DNA of 35,918 nt from Candidatus Omnitrophota bacterium. GTDB lineage: Bacteria; Omnitrophota; Gorgyraeia; Duberdicusellales; 4484-171. The DNA is taken from positions 1-35,918 of the forward strand of contig JAMWBQ010000008.1 in the NCBI GenBank assembly GCA_023819315.1, written 5' to 3'. The notes beneath the pieces were generated by a model that worked only from the letters and a program-made list of their open reading frames with translations, searched no databases and was not told the DNA's origin. Numbering within the stretch: position 1 is the first letter of the stretch; each line of letters starts with the position of its first letter. A program made the position numbers and the translations under genes. This document shows positions 25,976 to 35,400 of this stretch, in pieces.

Positions 25976-27916
25976 CTATAACAGATTGACCATATCTAAT
26001 ATTAAAGCAACCTTACCATTACCTAAAATAGTAGCCCCACTAAATCCCTTTACCTTTTTAACTATATTACCTAACGGCTTTACTACTATATCCTGCTCGC
26101 CAATAATTTTATCTACAACTAACCCTAAACTCTTGTTTTTTCCTTCCACAACCACTACCGATAATCTATTATTTAATTCTTCCCGCTCTTTAATAGCTAA
26201 CTCCCTACCTAACCAAATCAGAGGAATTATTTCATTGCGAAGCCTTATTACATCCATATTTTGAATAGTTTTTATCTCACCTCCTTCTATTTTTATGCTT
26301 TCTCTAATACTCATCAAGGGAATAGCAAATATCTCTTGTTCTACTTCTACCAACATTGCTTTTACAATAGCTAAAGTCAAAGGTAAAGTAATAATAAACT
26401 TTGTCCCTTTACCCAACTCACTCTCAAAATTAAGTCTTCCTCCCAAAGCATCTAATTTTACTTTTACCATATCCAAACCAACACCCCTGCCCGAGATATC
26501 ACTTACCTTAGTACTCGTAGAAAAAGATGGCATAGTTATTATATCTAACACCTTTTGAGCATCTAAAGATGTAGCCTCTTTTTCGCTAATGATACCTTTT
26601 TCTAAAGCTTTTTTAGCTATCTCGTTAAAATCTATTCCTTTACCATCATCCATAATCTCCACGGTTACCTGTCCTTTTTCTCTGGACACATTTATAGTAA
26701 TTTTACCCTTCCTATTCTTACCTAATTTTTCTCTTGTCTGTTCGTCTTCAATACCATGATCTATAGCGTTGCGTAATATGTGGATAAGTATGTCTCCTAA
26801 CTCATCGAGTATAACCCTATCTAATTCTATTTCACTCCCCTTTATCTCTATATCCACACTTTTAGGTTTATCTGACCTCTTTACCAAATCACGCACGATT
26901 CTGGGGAAAGCATCTAAAATGTATGAAATTGGCAATAACCTAAGTTGAAGAACCTCATCCTGAAGGAAAGAAATCAATCTCTCTATCAGGGAAACCGTTC
27001 CTTCCAAAGGGGATTTATCATTTAGATTTATCACCTCTAAAAGCCTACTTTTGGCAATAGATAATTCTCCTACGTAATTCATTACTTTATCTAACCTTTC
27101 TACGGGTATCCTTATACTCTGTATCTTCTTAAAATAAGAAGTTGTTATGGGAGATTTTATCTTACTTTCTTTACGAGGGATTACTGAGAATGGTGTTATC
27201 TTTATTTCTTCTAATTCTGATATTTGAGAAAGCTCATCATAGATGACTTTTTCTTCCTCTTTAGTAGCCAATATAACTACAAAGTAAATAGAAAAATTCC
27301 CTTTCTTTAACTCTTCCTCAGGAGGAACTATTTTTATCACCTCTCCCATTTTCTTAAGTCTTACAATAACAAGAAAAGCTCTCGCTCCTTTCATCAAACA
27401 TTCACTTACTAACTTTATCTTTAACTTATATATATCCCAACCTTCTTCTATTTTTCTTCCTAAAATCTCAGCCTCTTGGGGAGTAACATCTATTTCTGTT
27501 AAATCACCTTGCAAAGATAAATCCTCAGTTAATTCTTCTCTTTTATTAATGATATTTCTAATCCTACAGATATAATCTTTAACATCTATAGATATCTCTT
27601 TTTTTGCCTTACTCTCCTCTAACAGTATAGCAAAGGCATCTATACAAGAAAAAATCGTATCCATAATCTCCTGGGTTATTTTTTGCTTACCTGACCTTAA
27701 AATCTCAAATACATCCTCTATAGCATGGCTAAACTCTGCCAACTCGTTAAACCCCATCGTTGCCGACATACCTTTTATTGTGTGCATCAAGCGAAAAATT
27801 TCATTGAGAGCTTCTCTGTGGGAATAATCCTCTTCTAATTTCACCAAACAATTGTTTATCTGTCTCAAATACTCCTCAGACTCAGCAAAGAATAATTCCC
27901 AATAATTCTTATCCAT
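25976..27916 (-). CDS. cheA: Chemotaxis histidine kinase CheA
   Basis: CheA is the kinase that phosphorylates CheY and CheB. The 646-residue protein has domains in the usual order. The Hpt domain has phospho-His45 in RLMHTIKGMSATMGF. A P2-like response-regulator-binding region spans about 150-245. The dimerisation domain starts near 268 (IRIPVERLDKVMNYVGELSIAKSRL). The HATPase domain has HILRNAIDHGIED, MDDGKGID and SGRGVGLDMV. The C-terminal CheW-like domain begins near 510 (AIVKAMLVEVEQEIFAIPL). All kinase boxes are intact. cheY copy 2 lies 112 bases upstream. No convincing promoter is seen directly before it. Confidence 0.97.
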   Translation of the reverse strand: MDKNYWELFFAESEEYLRQINNCLVKLEEDYSHREALNEIFRLMHTIKGMSATMGFNELAEFSHAIEDVFEILRSGKQKITQEIMDTIFSCIDAFAILLEESKAKKEISIDVKDYICRIRNIINKREELTEDLSLQGDLTEIDVTPQEAEILGRKIEEGWDIYKLKIKLVSECLMKGARAFLVIVRLKKMGEVIKIVPPEEELKKGNFSIYFVVILATKEEEKVIYDELSQISELEEIKITPFSVIPRKESKIKSPITTSYFKKIQSIRIPVERLDKVMNYVGELSIAKSRLLEVINLNDKSPLEGTVSLIERLISFLQDEVLQLRLLPISYILDAFPRIVRDLVKRSDKPKSVDIEIKGSEIELDRVILDELGDILIHILRNAIDHGIEDEQTREKLGKNRKGKITINVSREKGQVTVEIMDDGKGIDFNEIAKKALEKGIISEKEATSLDAQKVLDIITMPSFSTSTKVSDISGRGVGLDMVKVKLDALGGRLNFESELGKGTKFIITLPLTLAIVKAMLVEVEQEIFAIPLMSIRESIKIEGGEIKTIQNMDVIRLRNEIIPLIWLGRELAIKEREELNNRLSVVVVEGKNKSLGLVVDKIIGEQDIVVKPLGNIVKKVKGFSGATILGNGKVALILDMVNLL

Positions 27917-28028
27917 CGTATTTCTATAAAATAAAAAAACTTCTGTATATTAAGATTATAAATACTCTATTTCGGTAATAAAAAATACAAAAGGAATGTT
28001 TTTGAAGAAAAGAATTTATTGACAATTT

Positions 28029-28403
28029 TTAATCGGGGAAAATCTGTTTTAGTAATTTTATCAACTCATCAGGTTTAAATGGTTTAATTAAAAAAGCTTT
28101 TGCTCCTTGATTAGATGCCTCCTTAACGAGGTGATCTTCTCCTATAGCAGAAATAACTATAATATTCGCTTGTGGATCTATATCAATTATCTTCTTTATC
28201 GCACCAACGCCATCCAACTCATCTATCCTTGGCATAATTATATCCATGGTCACCAAATCGGGCTTAAGTTGTTTATATTTTTCTACCGCCTCTATAGCAT
28301 CTGAGGCTTCTCCACATACTTCAAAGTTAGAGTTATGAAGAATGCCTCTTATATAATTACGCATAAATATAGCATCATCTACTACAAGTACTTTCCTCTT
28401 CAT
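28029..28403 (-). CDS. cheY: CheY-type response regulator (copy 2)
   Basis: This is a 124-residue single receiver domain with Asp9-Asp10, acceptor Asp54 (LVTMDIIMP) and the lysine in FLIKPF. It is clearly related to the other CheY in this module and shares the same three-residue insertion after the acceptor (MPRIDELDGV). It may be a phosphate sink or act on a different target; the sequence does not decide this. It is the first gene of the chemosensory module and has its own promoter. Confidence 0.94.
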   Translation of the reverse strand: MKRKVLVVDDAIFMRNYIRGILHNSNFEVCGEASDAIEAVEKYKQLKPDLVTMDIIMPRIDELDGVGAIKKIIDIDPQANIIVISAIGEDHLVKEASNQGAKAFLIKPFKPDELIKLLKQIFPD

Positions 28404-28414
28404 GGCTTTATTAT

Positions 28415-28442
28415 ATTATATAATAACTTATCTCCAACTCAA
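28415..28442 (-). promoter_or_regulatory. Promoter for cheY copy 2 and cheA
   Basis: On the minus strand, TTGAGT (28442-28437) is followed after 16 bases by TATAAT (28420-28415). A second TATAAT overlaps it at 28415-28410. The cheY ATG is at 28403, so the leader is very short. The remaining part of the 167-base gap up to the acyl-CoA dehydrogenase stop is very AT-rich and shows no clear terminator. Confidence 0.55.
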
Positions 28443-28570
28443 GAATATTTTTTATTTAACCGATTGCAAAAATATTAAATAATCCCACAGTGAAAGTAAA
28501 AAATATTTTATTATTTCTATAAATCTTTGAATCTCTCAACTACGCATTTCTAATTTAAATCTATTCTTTA

Positions 28571-29731
28571 CTATCCTCGCGTATACTTTCTGATGAGCTG
28601 TAGAGCAATTATATTCTTCTGGATCTGATTTGTTCCTTCATAGATCTGAGTAATTTTTGCATCACGCATAAATTTTTCTACGGGATAATCACGCATATAT
28701 CCGTAACCACCAAATATCTGCACAGCATCGGTAGTAACTTCCATGGCTACATCAGAAGCAAATAATTTAGCTATTGCGCTTGCCCCACCTACATCCTTTG
28801 CTCCTCTATCAATCATAGAGGCTACACTATAAACCAAACTCCTTGCTGCTTCTACCTTAGTTGCCATATCCGCTAACATCCACTGTATACCCTGAAAAGA
28901 AATTATCTGTTTACCAAACTGTTGACGAGTATGTGCATAGTTAACGGCTAATTCTAAAGCTCCCTGAGCAATTCCTACTGCTTGAGCAGCAACACCAGGA
29001 CGAGAGTAATCGAATGTTTTCATCGTAGCAATAAATCCTATGCCTTCCTTACCTCCCAATAAGTTCTCTTGGGGAATTTTAGCTTCGTTAAAAATTAATT
29101 CACGCGTAGAAGATGTTCTTATTCCCATTTTTTCTTCTTTCTTCCCGAAACTAAAACCTGCTGTAGGATGCTCAACGATAAATGCCGATATTCCTCTCGC
29201 TCCTTTAGTTTTATCCGTGACTGCTATAACCGTATAAATTTCTGCTTCTCCACCGTTGGTAATAAAATGTTTTGTGCCATTCAAAATATAGGAATCATTC
29301 TTCTTTGTGGCTGTTGTTTTCACATTAGAAGCATCCGAACCAGCTTCTGGTTCAGTTAAAGCAAATGCGGTGAGTTTCTTACCTGATGCGATTAAAGGTA
29401 AATATTTCTTTTTTTGTTCTTCTGTCCCAAAAAGTAGAATAGGAAACATCCCTAAAAAAGAGGCAGCATAACTGGAAGCTACTCCTCCGTCCACACGAGA
29501 AATTTCTTCTGTGGCTATACATAAATCTAAAAGTCCTCCTCCCACTCCTCCGTATTCTTCCGGTATACAGAGGGCGAAAAGGTCGGACTGAGCCAAAACT
29601 TTCATAATCTCAAAAGAGAATTCTTCTTTCTCGTCTAATTCTCGAGATAAAGGCCTTATTTTACTCTCAGCAATTTCTCTACACAAATCCTTAAGCATCT
29701 TTTGTTGTTCAGTTAAAGGATACTCTACCAT
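28571..29731 (-). CDS. Acyl-CoA dehydrogenase
   Basis: This 386-residue flavoprotein is of the short-chain acyl-CoA dehydrogenase type. Landmarks are [12 protein letters not shown] (FAD/substrate loop), [32 protein letters not shown], the [17 protein letters not shown] segment and catalytic Glu365 in [10 protein letters not shown]. It oxidises an acyl-CoA to the 2-enoyl form and passes electrons to ETF. No ETF, thiolase or hydratase gene is nearby, so the pathway and true substrate (fatty acid or amino-acid derived) cannot be told from context. Confidence 0.93.
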   Translation of the reverse strand: MVEYPLTEQQKMLKDLCREIAESKIRPLSRELDEKEEFSFEIMKVLAQSDLFALCIPEEYGGVGGGLLDLCIATEEISRVDGGVASSYAASFLGMFPILLFGTEEQKKKYLPLIASGKKLTAFALTEPEAGSDASNVKTTATKKNDSYILNGTKHFITNGGEAEIYTVIAVTDKTKGARGISAFIVEHPTAGFSFGKKEEKMGIRTSSTRELIFNEAKIPQENLLGGKEGIGFIATMKTFDYSRPGVAAQAVGIAQGALELAVNYAHTRQQFGKQIISFQGIQWMLADMATKVEAARSLVYSVASMIDRGAKDVGGASAIAKLFASDVAMEVTTDAVQIFGGYGYMRDYPVEKFMRDAKITQIYEGTNQIQKNIIALQLIRKYTRG

Positions 29732-29762
29732 CGTTTTACCTCCAAGTTTTATTTAATATTAG

Positions 29763-30218
29763 TTACTTCAATACCAATATCATTGCTTCCTCTTTACAGT
29801 TAGGAAAATACACACAATCTATACAATCACTCCATATCTTATGAGGTAACTTCTGCATAGGAATTTTTTTAAATCCTTTCTTTTTAAAGAAATTAGGAAT
29901 AAAGGTTAAAGCAAAAATTTTCTTTACACCTAATGAGCTTGCTTCTTCTATACAAGCATCTATTAAAACTTTCCCAATTCCTCTACCCTGATATTTCTTA
30001 TCAACAACTAAAGATTTTATCTCGCCCAAATCATCCCAACCTACAATATGAAGTGCACACGTTCCTACAATTTTCCCTCTCTCTTCAAATACCCAATAAT
30101 CTCGTATATTCTCGTATATATAATTTAACGAACGGTCTAAAACTACACCCTTTCTTGCCCAACTATGGATAAGAGTGTAAATTTTATTAGCATCTCTTAT
30201 ATTAGCTTTCCTTAACAT
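29763..30218 (-). CDS. Short ArgA-type N-acetyltransferase (GNAT)
   Basis: This 151-residue GNAT protein has the acetyl-CoA loop YQGRGIGKVLID (Gln77 to Gly82), preceded by EIKSLVVDKK. The pattern GEIKSLVVD, IFALTFIPNFFKKKGF, LPHKIWSDCIDCVYFPNC matches the short, kinase-less N-acetylglutamate synthase group (ArgA-like), including the Cys132, Cys135, Cys141 cluster. It would make N-acetylglutamate for arginine synthesis, but no other arg gene is here, so this stays a family-level guess. Its start overlaps the end of the epimerase gene by 17 bases. Confidence 0.8.
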   Translation of the reverse strand: MLRKANIRDANKIYTLIHSWARKGVVLDRSLNYIYENIRDYWVFEERGKIVGTCALHIVGWDDLGEIKSLVVDKKYQGRGIGKVLIDACIEEASSLGVKKIFALTFIPNFFKKKGFKKIPMQKLPHKIWSDCIDCVYFPNCKEEAMILVLK

Positions 30219-31122
30219 TTAGATAACTGGTAATATAATCTTCTATACCTTTCTCTAATGAATATTGAGGCGTAAATCCTAAGTGTTTTCTAAGAAGAGT
30301 GATATCCGCTTCCGTGCAATTCTGATAAACTCCCACAAAAGGATTATCAAAATATTCAGGTTTAAGATTTTTACCCAAAACTTTATTAATTATACTAATT
30401 ATCTCGTTGAAACTACCTGCTCTACCCGAACCAATATTTAAGATTCCTCCTCTATTTAATTTTAAAGCCTCTACGGTAGCAAAAGCAACATCTTTAATAT
30501 AAACAAAATCCCTCTTCTGTTCACCAAACTTAAAAACTCTTGGAGAACAATTATTTCTCATCTGCAAAAATAGTTGATAAATCATACTTGCTGAATTTTC
30601 TTTATGGGTCTCCTTTGGCCCATAAACATTAAAATAGCGTAATCCTACAATTAAAGGCACCCCTCTTTTATTAATAAATTTTAATGCCTTCATATCACAT
30701 AGATATTTGGAATAAGCGTAAGTATTTAAAGGATACAACTTTTGATTTTCCTTCATAGGAGAAGAACCGTTACCATATACTCCTGCGCTGGAAGCGTAAA
30801 TTAACTTTACTTTTTTCTTTAAACAGTAACTCAAAATATTTTCAAATCCCACATAGTTAACCATCATCATTAACCGATTATCTTTCAAAGTTGTATCGGT
30901 AATAGCTGCCTCATGGATAACTGCCTCCACTTGAGGCAGTTTCTTAAAAATACTCTTATCCAAAATATCTCCACAAATTATCTCACAATCTATACCTCTA
31001 AGATTTTTAAAATCACCTTTAGAGAAATCATCCCAAACATAAACTTTCGCTCCTCTATGAACTAAAAGTTCAACTACATTAGAACCAATAAAACCTGCTC
31101 CTCCTGTAACCAATACCTTCAT
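30202..31122 (-). CDS. hldD: NAD-dependent sugar-nucleotide epimerase, HldD-like
   Basis: This 306-residue extended SDR enzyme has the NAD motif TGGAGFIGSN (GxxGxxG, 7-13), catalytic Tyr135 and Lys139 in TYAYSK, and segments very close to ADP-heptose 6-epimerase: VIHEAAITDTT, LRYFNVYGPKETHKENSASM, RDFVYIKDVA, NIGSGRAGSFNEI and QNCTEADITLLR. HldD makes ADP-L-glycero-D-manno-heptose for the LPS inner core, which fits the lipid A genes in this window. No heptose kinase or isomerase is next to it, so a related epimerase role remains possible. Confidence 0.78.
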   Translation of the reverse strand: MKVLVTGGAGFIGSNVVELLVHRGAKVYVWDDFSKGDFKNLRGIDCEIICGDILDKSIFKKLPQVEAVIHEAAITDTTLKDNRLMMMVNYVGFENILSYCLKKKVKLIYASSAGVYGNGSSPMKENQKLYPLNTYAYSKYLCDMKALKFINKRGVPLIVGLRYFNVYGPKETHKENSASMIYQLFLQMRNNCSPRVFKFGEQKRDFVYIKDVAFATVEALKLNRGGILNIGSGRAGSFNEIISIINKVLGKNLKPEYFDNPFVGVYQNCTEADITLLRKHLGFTPQYSLEKGIEDYITSYLNVKES

Positions 31123-31132
31123 AAATATTTTT

Positions 31133-31540
31133 CTAAAAACTAAGCTTCATTGCCCGATAAGGGCAAGCTAAAATACATATTCCACAAGCAATACATTTAT
31201 CTTTAATAAAATTAACTTCAAAATTCTTTTCATCCTTTACGAATGCCTGCGTAGGACACAAAGGGATACACACTGTGCAACTTACACACCTATCTTTATC
31301 CATAGATATATCTTGAGAAAGGGGCTGAACTCTTACCCCCTCATTCTTTAAGTAATTAATACCCTTATTATAGTTTTCCTCCTCTCCCTTTAAAGACAAA
31401 ACAAGTACACCTTCCTCACGAGGATTAACTTCTGCTTTCAAAATGTTAAACTCTAAGTCAAAATCCTTTACTAAACGAAATACTATTGGTTTGTCTACCA
31501 TTTCCTTAGGAAAATGTAAAACTATTTTTTTCTCTATCAT
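31133..31540 (-). CDS. NIL-domain ferredoxin protein
   Basis: This 135-residue protein has an N-terminal NIL domain (about 1-75, [20 protein letters not shown]). After it come two 4Fe-4S motifs: Cys85, 88, 91, 95 and Cys116, 119, 122, 126. NIL domains also occur in methionine transporters. In methanogens and several bacteria a NIL-ferredoxin acts with a DUF39 protein in making homocysteine from aspartate semialdehyde and sulfide. No DUF39 gene is seen here. The 4-base overlap with cysE points to a sulfur-assimilation role, which is inference. Confidence 0.88.
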   Translation of the reverse strand: MIEKKIVLHFPKEMVDKPIVFRLVKDFDLEFNILKAEVNPREEGVLVLSLKGEEENYNKGINYLKNEGVRVQPLSQDISMDKDRCVSCTVCIPLCPTQAFVKDEKNFEVNFIKDKCIACGICILACPYRAMKLSF

Positions 31541-32178
31541 TTCTGTTTTATAACTCTATTCTCTAAGTTATCTAATCTTTGTTCAATATTCTGTAAAATT
31601 TCAATAAGGGGATCGGGCAGTTTATTATGTTCTAAATCTGTTCCTAATTTTTCTTTTATCCCATCAGTGATAACTCTTCCCGGGACTCCTACAACTGTAG
31701 AATTGGGAGGAACATCCTTTATTACCACTGATCCCGCACCAATCTTTGCTCCCTCTCCAATAACGATAGGACCTAAAACAATTGCTCCTGCACCGATAAC
31801 TACATTATTCTTTACTGTGGGGTGTCTTTTAATTTTTTCACAAGAAACCCCTCCTAAAACCGTTCCCTGATACATCAATACATCATCGCCTATCTCAGTA
31901 GTCTCACCAATAACTACGCCCATACCATGATCAATAAAGAATCTGCGACCAATCTTTGCTCCTGGATGTATCTCTATACCTGTAAAAAAACGAGAAATAT
32001 GAGAAATTAACCTTGCTAACGTTCTATAACCATTGGACCATAAATAATGTGCTATTCTATGTAACCAAATAGCATGTAATCCCGGGTAGCATAAAATTAC
32101 TTCCATAGTAGTTCTTGCCGCAGGATCTTTCTTAAATACTGTATCAATATCTTCCTTTAATCTTTCTTTTATTCCCAT
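31537..32178 (-). CDS. cysE: Serine O-acetyltransferase
   Basis: CysE acetylates serine to O-acetylserine, the acceptor for sulfide in cysteine synthesis. Features: [28 protein letters not shown], the hexapeptide helix with [24 protein letters not shown], and the MYQGTVLGG and [15 protein letters not shown] segments with the active-site histidines. I chose the ATG at 32178 (213 residues) because [15 protein letters not shown] is the normal family start. A TTG at 32214 that overlaps the stop of the small upstream ORF would add 12 residues and cannot be excluded. No long C-terminal extension is present. Confidence 0.93.
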   Translation of the reverse strand: MGIKERLKEDIDTVFKKDPAARTTMEVILCYPGLHAIWLHRIAHYLWSNGYRTLARLISHISRFFTGIEIHPGAKIGRRFFIDHGMGVVIGETTEIGDDVLMYQGTVLGGVSCEKIKRHPTVKNNVVIGAGAIVLGPIVIGEGAKIGAGSVVIKDVPPNSTVVGVPGRVITDGIKEKLGTDLEHNKLPDPLIEILQNIEQRLDNLENRVIKQK

Positions 32179-32210
32179 AGGCTTATTTTTTTGTATTATG
32201 TAGTAACTAA

Positions 32211-32291
32211 TCAACCTAAATTAGGTTTTCTTCCTTTATTTTTCCTTCTCCTTCTTCTCCACGATAATTTACCTTTCTTTTTTCTTGACAT
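32211..32291 (-). CDS. Tiny basic protein of unknown function
   Basis: A 26-residue ORF starts [18 protein letters not shown] and ends GRKPNLG. It has a strong Shine-Dalgarno (GGGAGG, 32298-32303) seven bases before the ATG and a plausible promoter at 32348-32377. More than half the residues are Arg or Lys, as in very small ribosomal proteins such as Thx or bS22, but I do not recognise the family. It could be a ribosomal or RNA-binding protein, or a leader peptide for cysE, whose ATG lies 33 bases after its stop. The good translation signals are the main evidence. Confidence 0.65.
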   Translation of the reverse strand: MSRKKKGKLSWRRRRRKNKGRKPNLG

Positions 32292-32347
32292 AATTTACCT
32301 CCCTACTCTTTTTACAAAAACACATTTTTAATAATTTACCACATAAA

Positions 32348-32377
32348 ATTATAAAAATAAAGAACTATTTGAATCAA
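32348..32377 (-). promoter_or_regulatory. Promoter for the small basic ORF and cysE
   Basis: On the minus strand, TTGATT (32377-32372) and TATAAT (32353-32348) are 18 bases apart. The leader to the small ORF would be about 50 bases. It probably also serves cysE and the genes after it. Confidence 0.55.
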
Positions 32378-32430
32378 TGGTGTTACAATGCCAATTTGTT
32401 AAAGTTAATTGACTTTAGCAAAAAGGAATA

Positions 32431-32475
32431 CCCCTTACACCCGCCGGGTGTAATACACCCGGCGGGTGTAAGGGG
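32431..32475 (-). terminator. 45-base perfect palindrome, possible terminator
   Basis: Bases 32431-32452 and 32454-32475 are exact reverse complements (22 bp) around a single central base. Each arm is itself a near-palindrome (ACACCCG-N-CGGGTGT). The stem is GC-rich in an AT-rich region. It lies 20 bases after the stop of the phosphorylase-like gene. On the minus strand it is followed by TATTCC and then five T, which fits a rho-independent terminator, although the T-run is offset. A run of eight G (32472-32479) adjoins it. Confidence 0.55.
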
Positions 32476-32494
32476 GGGGTTATAGTTAGAATTT

Positions 32495-35400
32495 TTAAAA
32501 ATAAAGATCTATCCGCTCTACTTTCCGCTCTCTAATGTCCACACTAAAAGGAGGCTTTATAATCCAAGAACCCAAGGAGTAATCTTTACTGTTACTTTTA
32601 ATTACTATTCTATTTGCCTTTCTCTCAAAAATATCCTCTCTTTTAGGATTATGATACACTACTAAAATAGAAGAAAATAATTTAAAAGCAAACACGTTTG
32701 GTGGCAAAATTACCTCTATATTATTAAATACTATCTTTACCTCCTCCTTGGTAAAAAAATCTTTTTTTAAGATAGGAGAAAATACCATACATAACTTATT
32801 ATCTTCATCCATAAAAAATGGTCTCCTTCCTAAACACATAATCATCCACATATGAAGAAGTTCTGCTGTAGAACCACTTAATCTAGCAACAAACCCTTTA
32901 CCCCATAAGGCACTATCGTAGTAAGCACTACTAACGATAAACGAAGAGTTTTCCAGAATACTTCTCCCATAAACTTCTGGGTCAAAAAAACAAACTAAGC
33001 AATTGAATAAATCTTTGTAAAAATCGTTGTAGAAACCATTCTTAAGCAATTCCAATAGGTATTTATACTCCATATGTAACCAGATGGACTCATTCTCTAA
33101 CCATCCTCGAGGGAAAACTCTACTTCTCCCAATCTCAAGAGGACAATTATACAAATTAGCATTCAAACGATACATTTTTAACTTACCATCGTAAAGCTCT
33201 GAATTTCTTATTGCCTCTACTATCTTATAATTATCCTTATCTGACAATTTCAACAGATGAACTGCTGTTTCTAAGAATAAGGGTAACTCCTTTTTTAAAA
33301 AAACTGTAGGTTTAAAATACCCCTCCCCAACAATCTGGTAATCCTTAACTTCATAATAAAAATACGTAGGATAAAACTCTTTAGTATCTTTAGCTTTATC
33401 TATCCCCATATCTATTTTGCTAACCAATCTTTCTAAAAAATTCCTTACTTCATCTAAACCTAACCCTTGGCAATCACCACTTATCCCCCAGAAAGTTTGT
33501 TCTCTAAACTCTTCTTTAAAATCATTTGTCTTATCCCACCATAAATAATCTTTATTATCTGCATAAAGAGAAAAATAGTAAGATAAGAATTCGTTAAGTT
33601 TTTTATAAAAATCGTATATTTCCTTAGGAACCATTAAAAAGTCCTTACTCCCTAATTTATCTATTGCATATAAAACCAACTTACAAGCTCTCTTCAATTC
33701 TATAGTTTCACAAAGAGAAGAACCAAATAGATAGGGTAATCCATTCAAAGAATCGCACCAACCAGGCTTATCTGCTTCCATCTCTATACCTAAACCATAA
33801 GGGTCAAAAGTAGAAGCTTTATTAAGTATCAAAGATAATAATTTTACAAAAAGATTCGTTCTGTAGATTTTCCCCTTACCGTTGTTATCGTGCAAGAAAT
33901 TCTTAAATCTTTCTCTACTATTTATAAGCTCTATTTTCCCTTCCACGCACTCTACACTCTCCCCCTGATATACCTTCCCATCTTTTAGAATATACCTTAA
34001 GAATCTCTTTTTTACCCTATACTCGTCATCCCAAAACATAAATTCTGTTTCCCAGAACAACTCTTTTAACTTATCGGGATAAAAATAAAGAAAACTTTCT
34101 ATCAAATCAAGATTGTAATACCAGTGGTCAATCCAATAACCTTCACCAAATTTAGCAATCGGCTCACGTTTAGCTAAAGATAAAACTTTACTAACCAATT
34201 TATCTCTATCTTCTATCTCTTTGTTTCTCTGGATAAACCAGTTAAACAACTCTCCTAAGTAAAAACCCCTCTTCATAAACTCTAATAGAGATGTCTCTAT
34301 CTCAATATTAGAATCTTTCAAGACATCTTTTATACTCGCCTCATCATCAAAATAAAGTTTTTCTCCTTTCAACACTAAAGGATTATAACCATCCATCTTT
34401 AAGAAGTTCATAAAATAAACTATATTCTTTTTACCAAGAGAAGGATTAAAAAATAAATCTATTCTCCTATTTTGATTGAGGTCGCGGTAATTACTTTCTC
34501 CTTCGGAAAAATAAGAAGGTAAAATTTTGAACTTATTATAATCTCTCTCTAAATCACCATGTTTACGAGTAAAAATGTGGTAAAAGTTTTTACCATCATG
34601 ATTATAAGGGTATCCCCCTCTTAGAACGTTATCTAAATAAGTTGCTCTAACATAATGATTAAAATTATTAAAAGCGGAAACGCATAAAGCATCATCCTTT
34701 ATCTTTTTAATAATGAAGAGATTCTCCTCTCTCTTTTCCTCTAAAAACTTACCATTTATATCTTGCAATTTACTCAACATACCTTCATTAAATATACTAC
34801 CAAAGAGATTGTATAACTTTTTCTCTTCCCCACCTTTTAATTCCCATTCAAACTCACTAAAAGAACAGGGTGTTCTGCCATATAAACCTATAGGATCCTT
34901 TGATTTTTTAGAGTATAGATTATCTAACTCTAAAGGGGTAATAAAAGAAGTATCCATACCAAACAATTTAAAAGGGTCAATTATAATAGAGGGGTAAACT
35001 AAACCATTATCTTCGTAGAAAGAGTAATTAAAGTGCGCTCCTTCTAAAAATTTAGTTTGCGGACCATCCTTAGGGTCAACCTTTAAACGAAATACAGCAA
35101 CATTATCTTTAATTTCCGAGTACATCCATGCTTCTACTGTGCGGGATAAATTTTTTAGAAAAATATCCCTCTCTCCAAAAGGAATTATCCTTGGTGCTCC
35201 ATCAATTACTTTTAAATTTATCTTACCTCTCTTTGCTAAATTCTTAATACTCAATGTGCGCACTAACATAGGTAGGGGATAATTGGGTAAAGTGAAATAA
35301 TTAACAGAAATTTTTAAATTAAAAGATTTATTTTCCTCTTCCATAGTTAAATCATGGCTAGTTATTAAAAATCTATGTTTTCTATTATCTCCTTTCCATA

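Noticed and set aside
27917-28028. Possible promoter for cheA around the TATAAT in the cheY-cheA gap
   Set aside because: No acceptable -35 element lies 16-18 bases upstream. Co-transcription with cheY copy 2 is more likely.
32431-32475. Palindrome as an insertion-sequence end or CRISPR unit
   Set aside because: There is a single copy, no transposase or spacer series nearby, and it does not resemble the repeats at 50-216.
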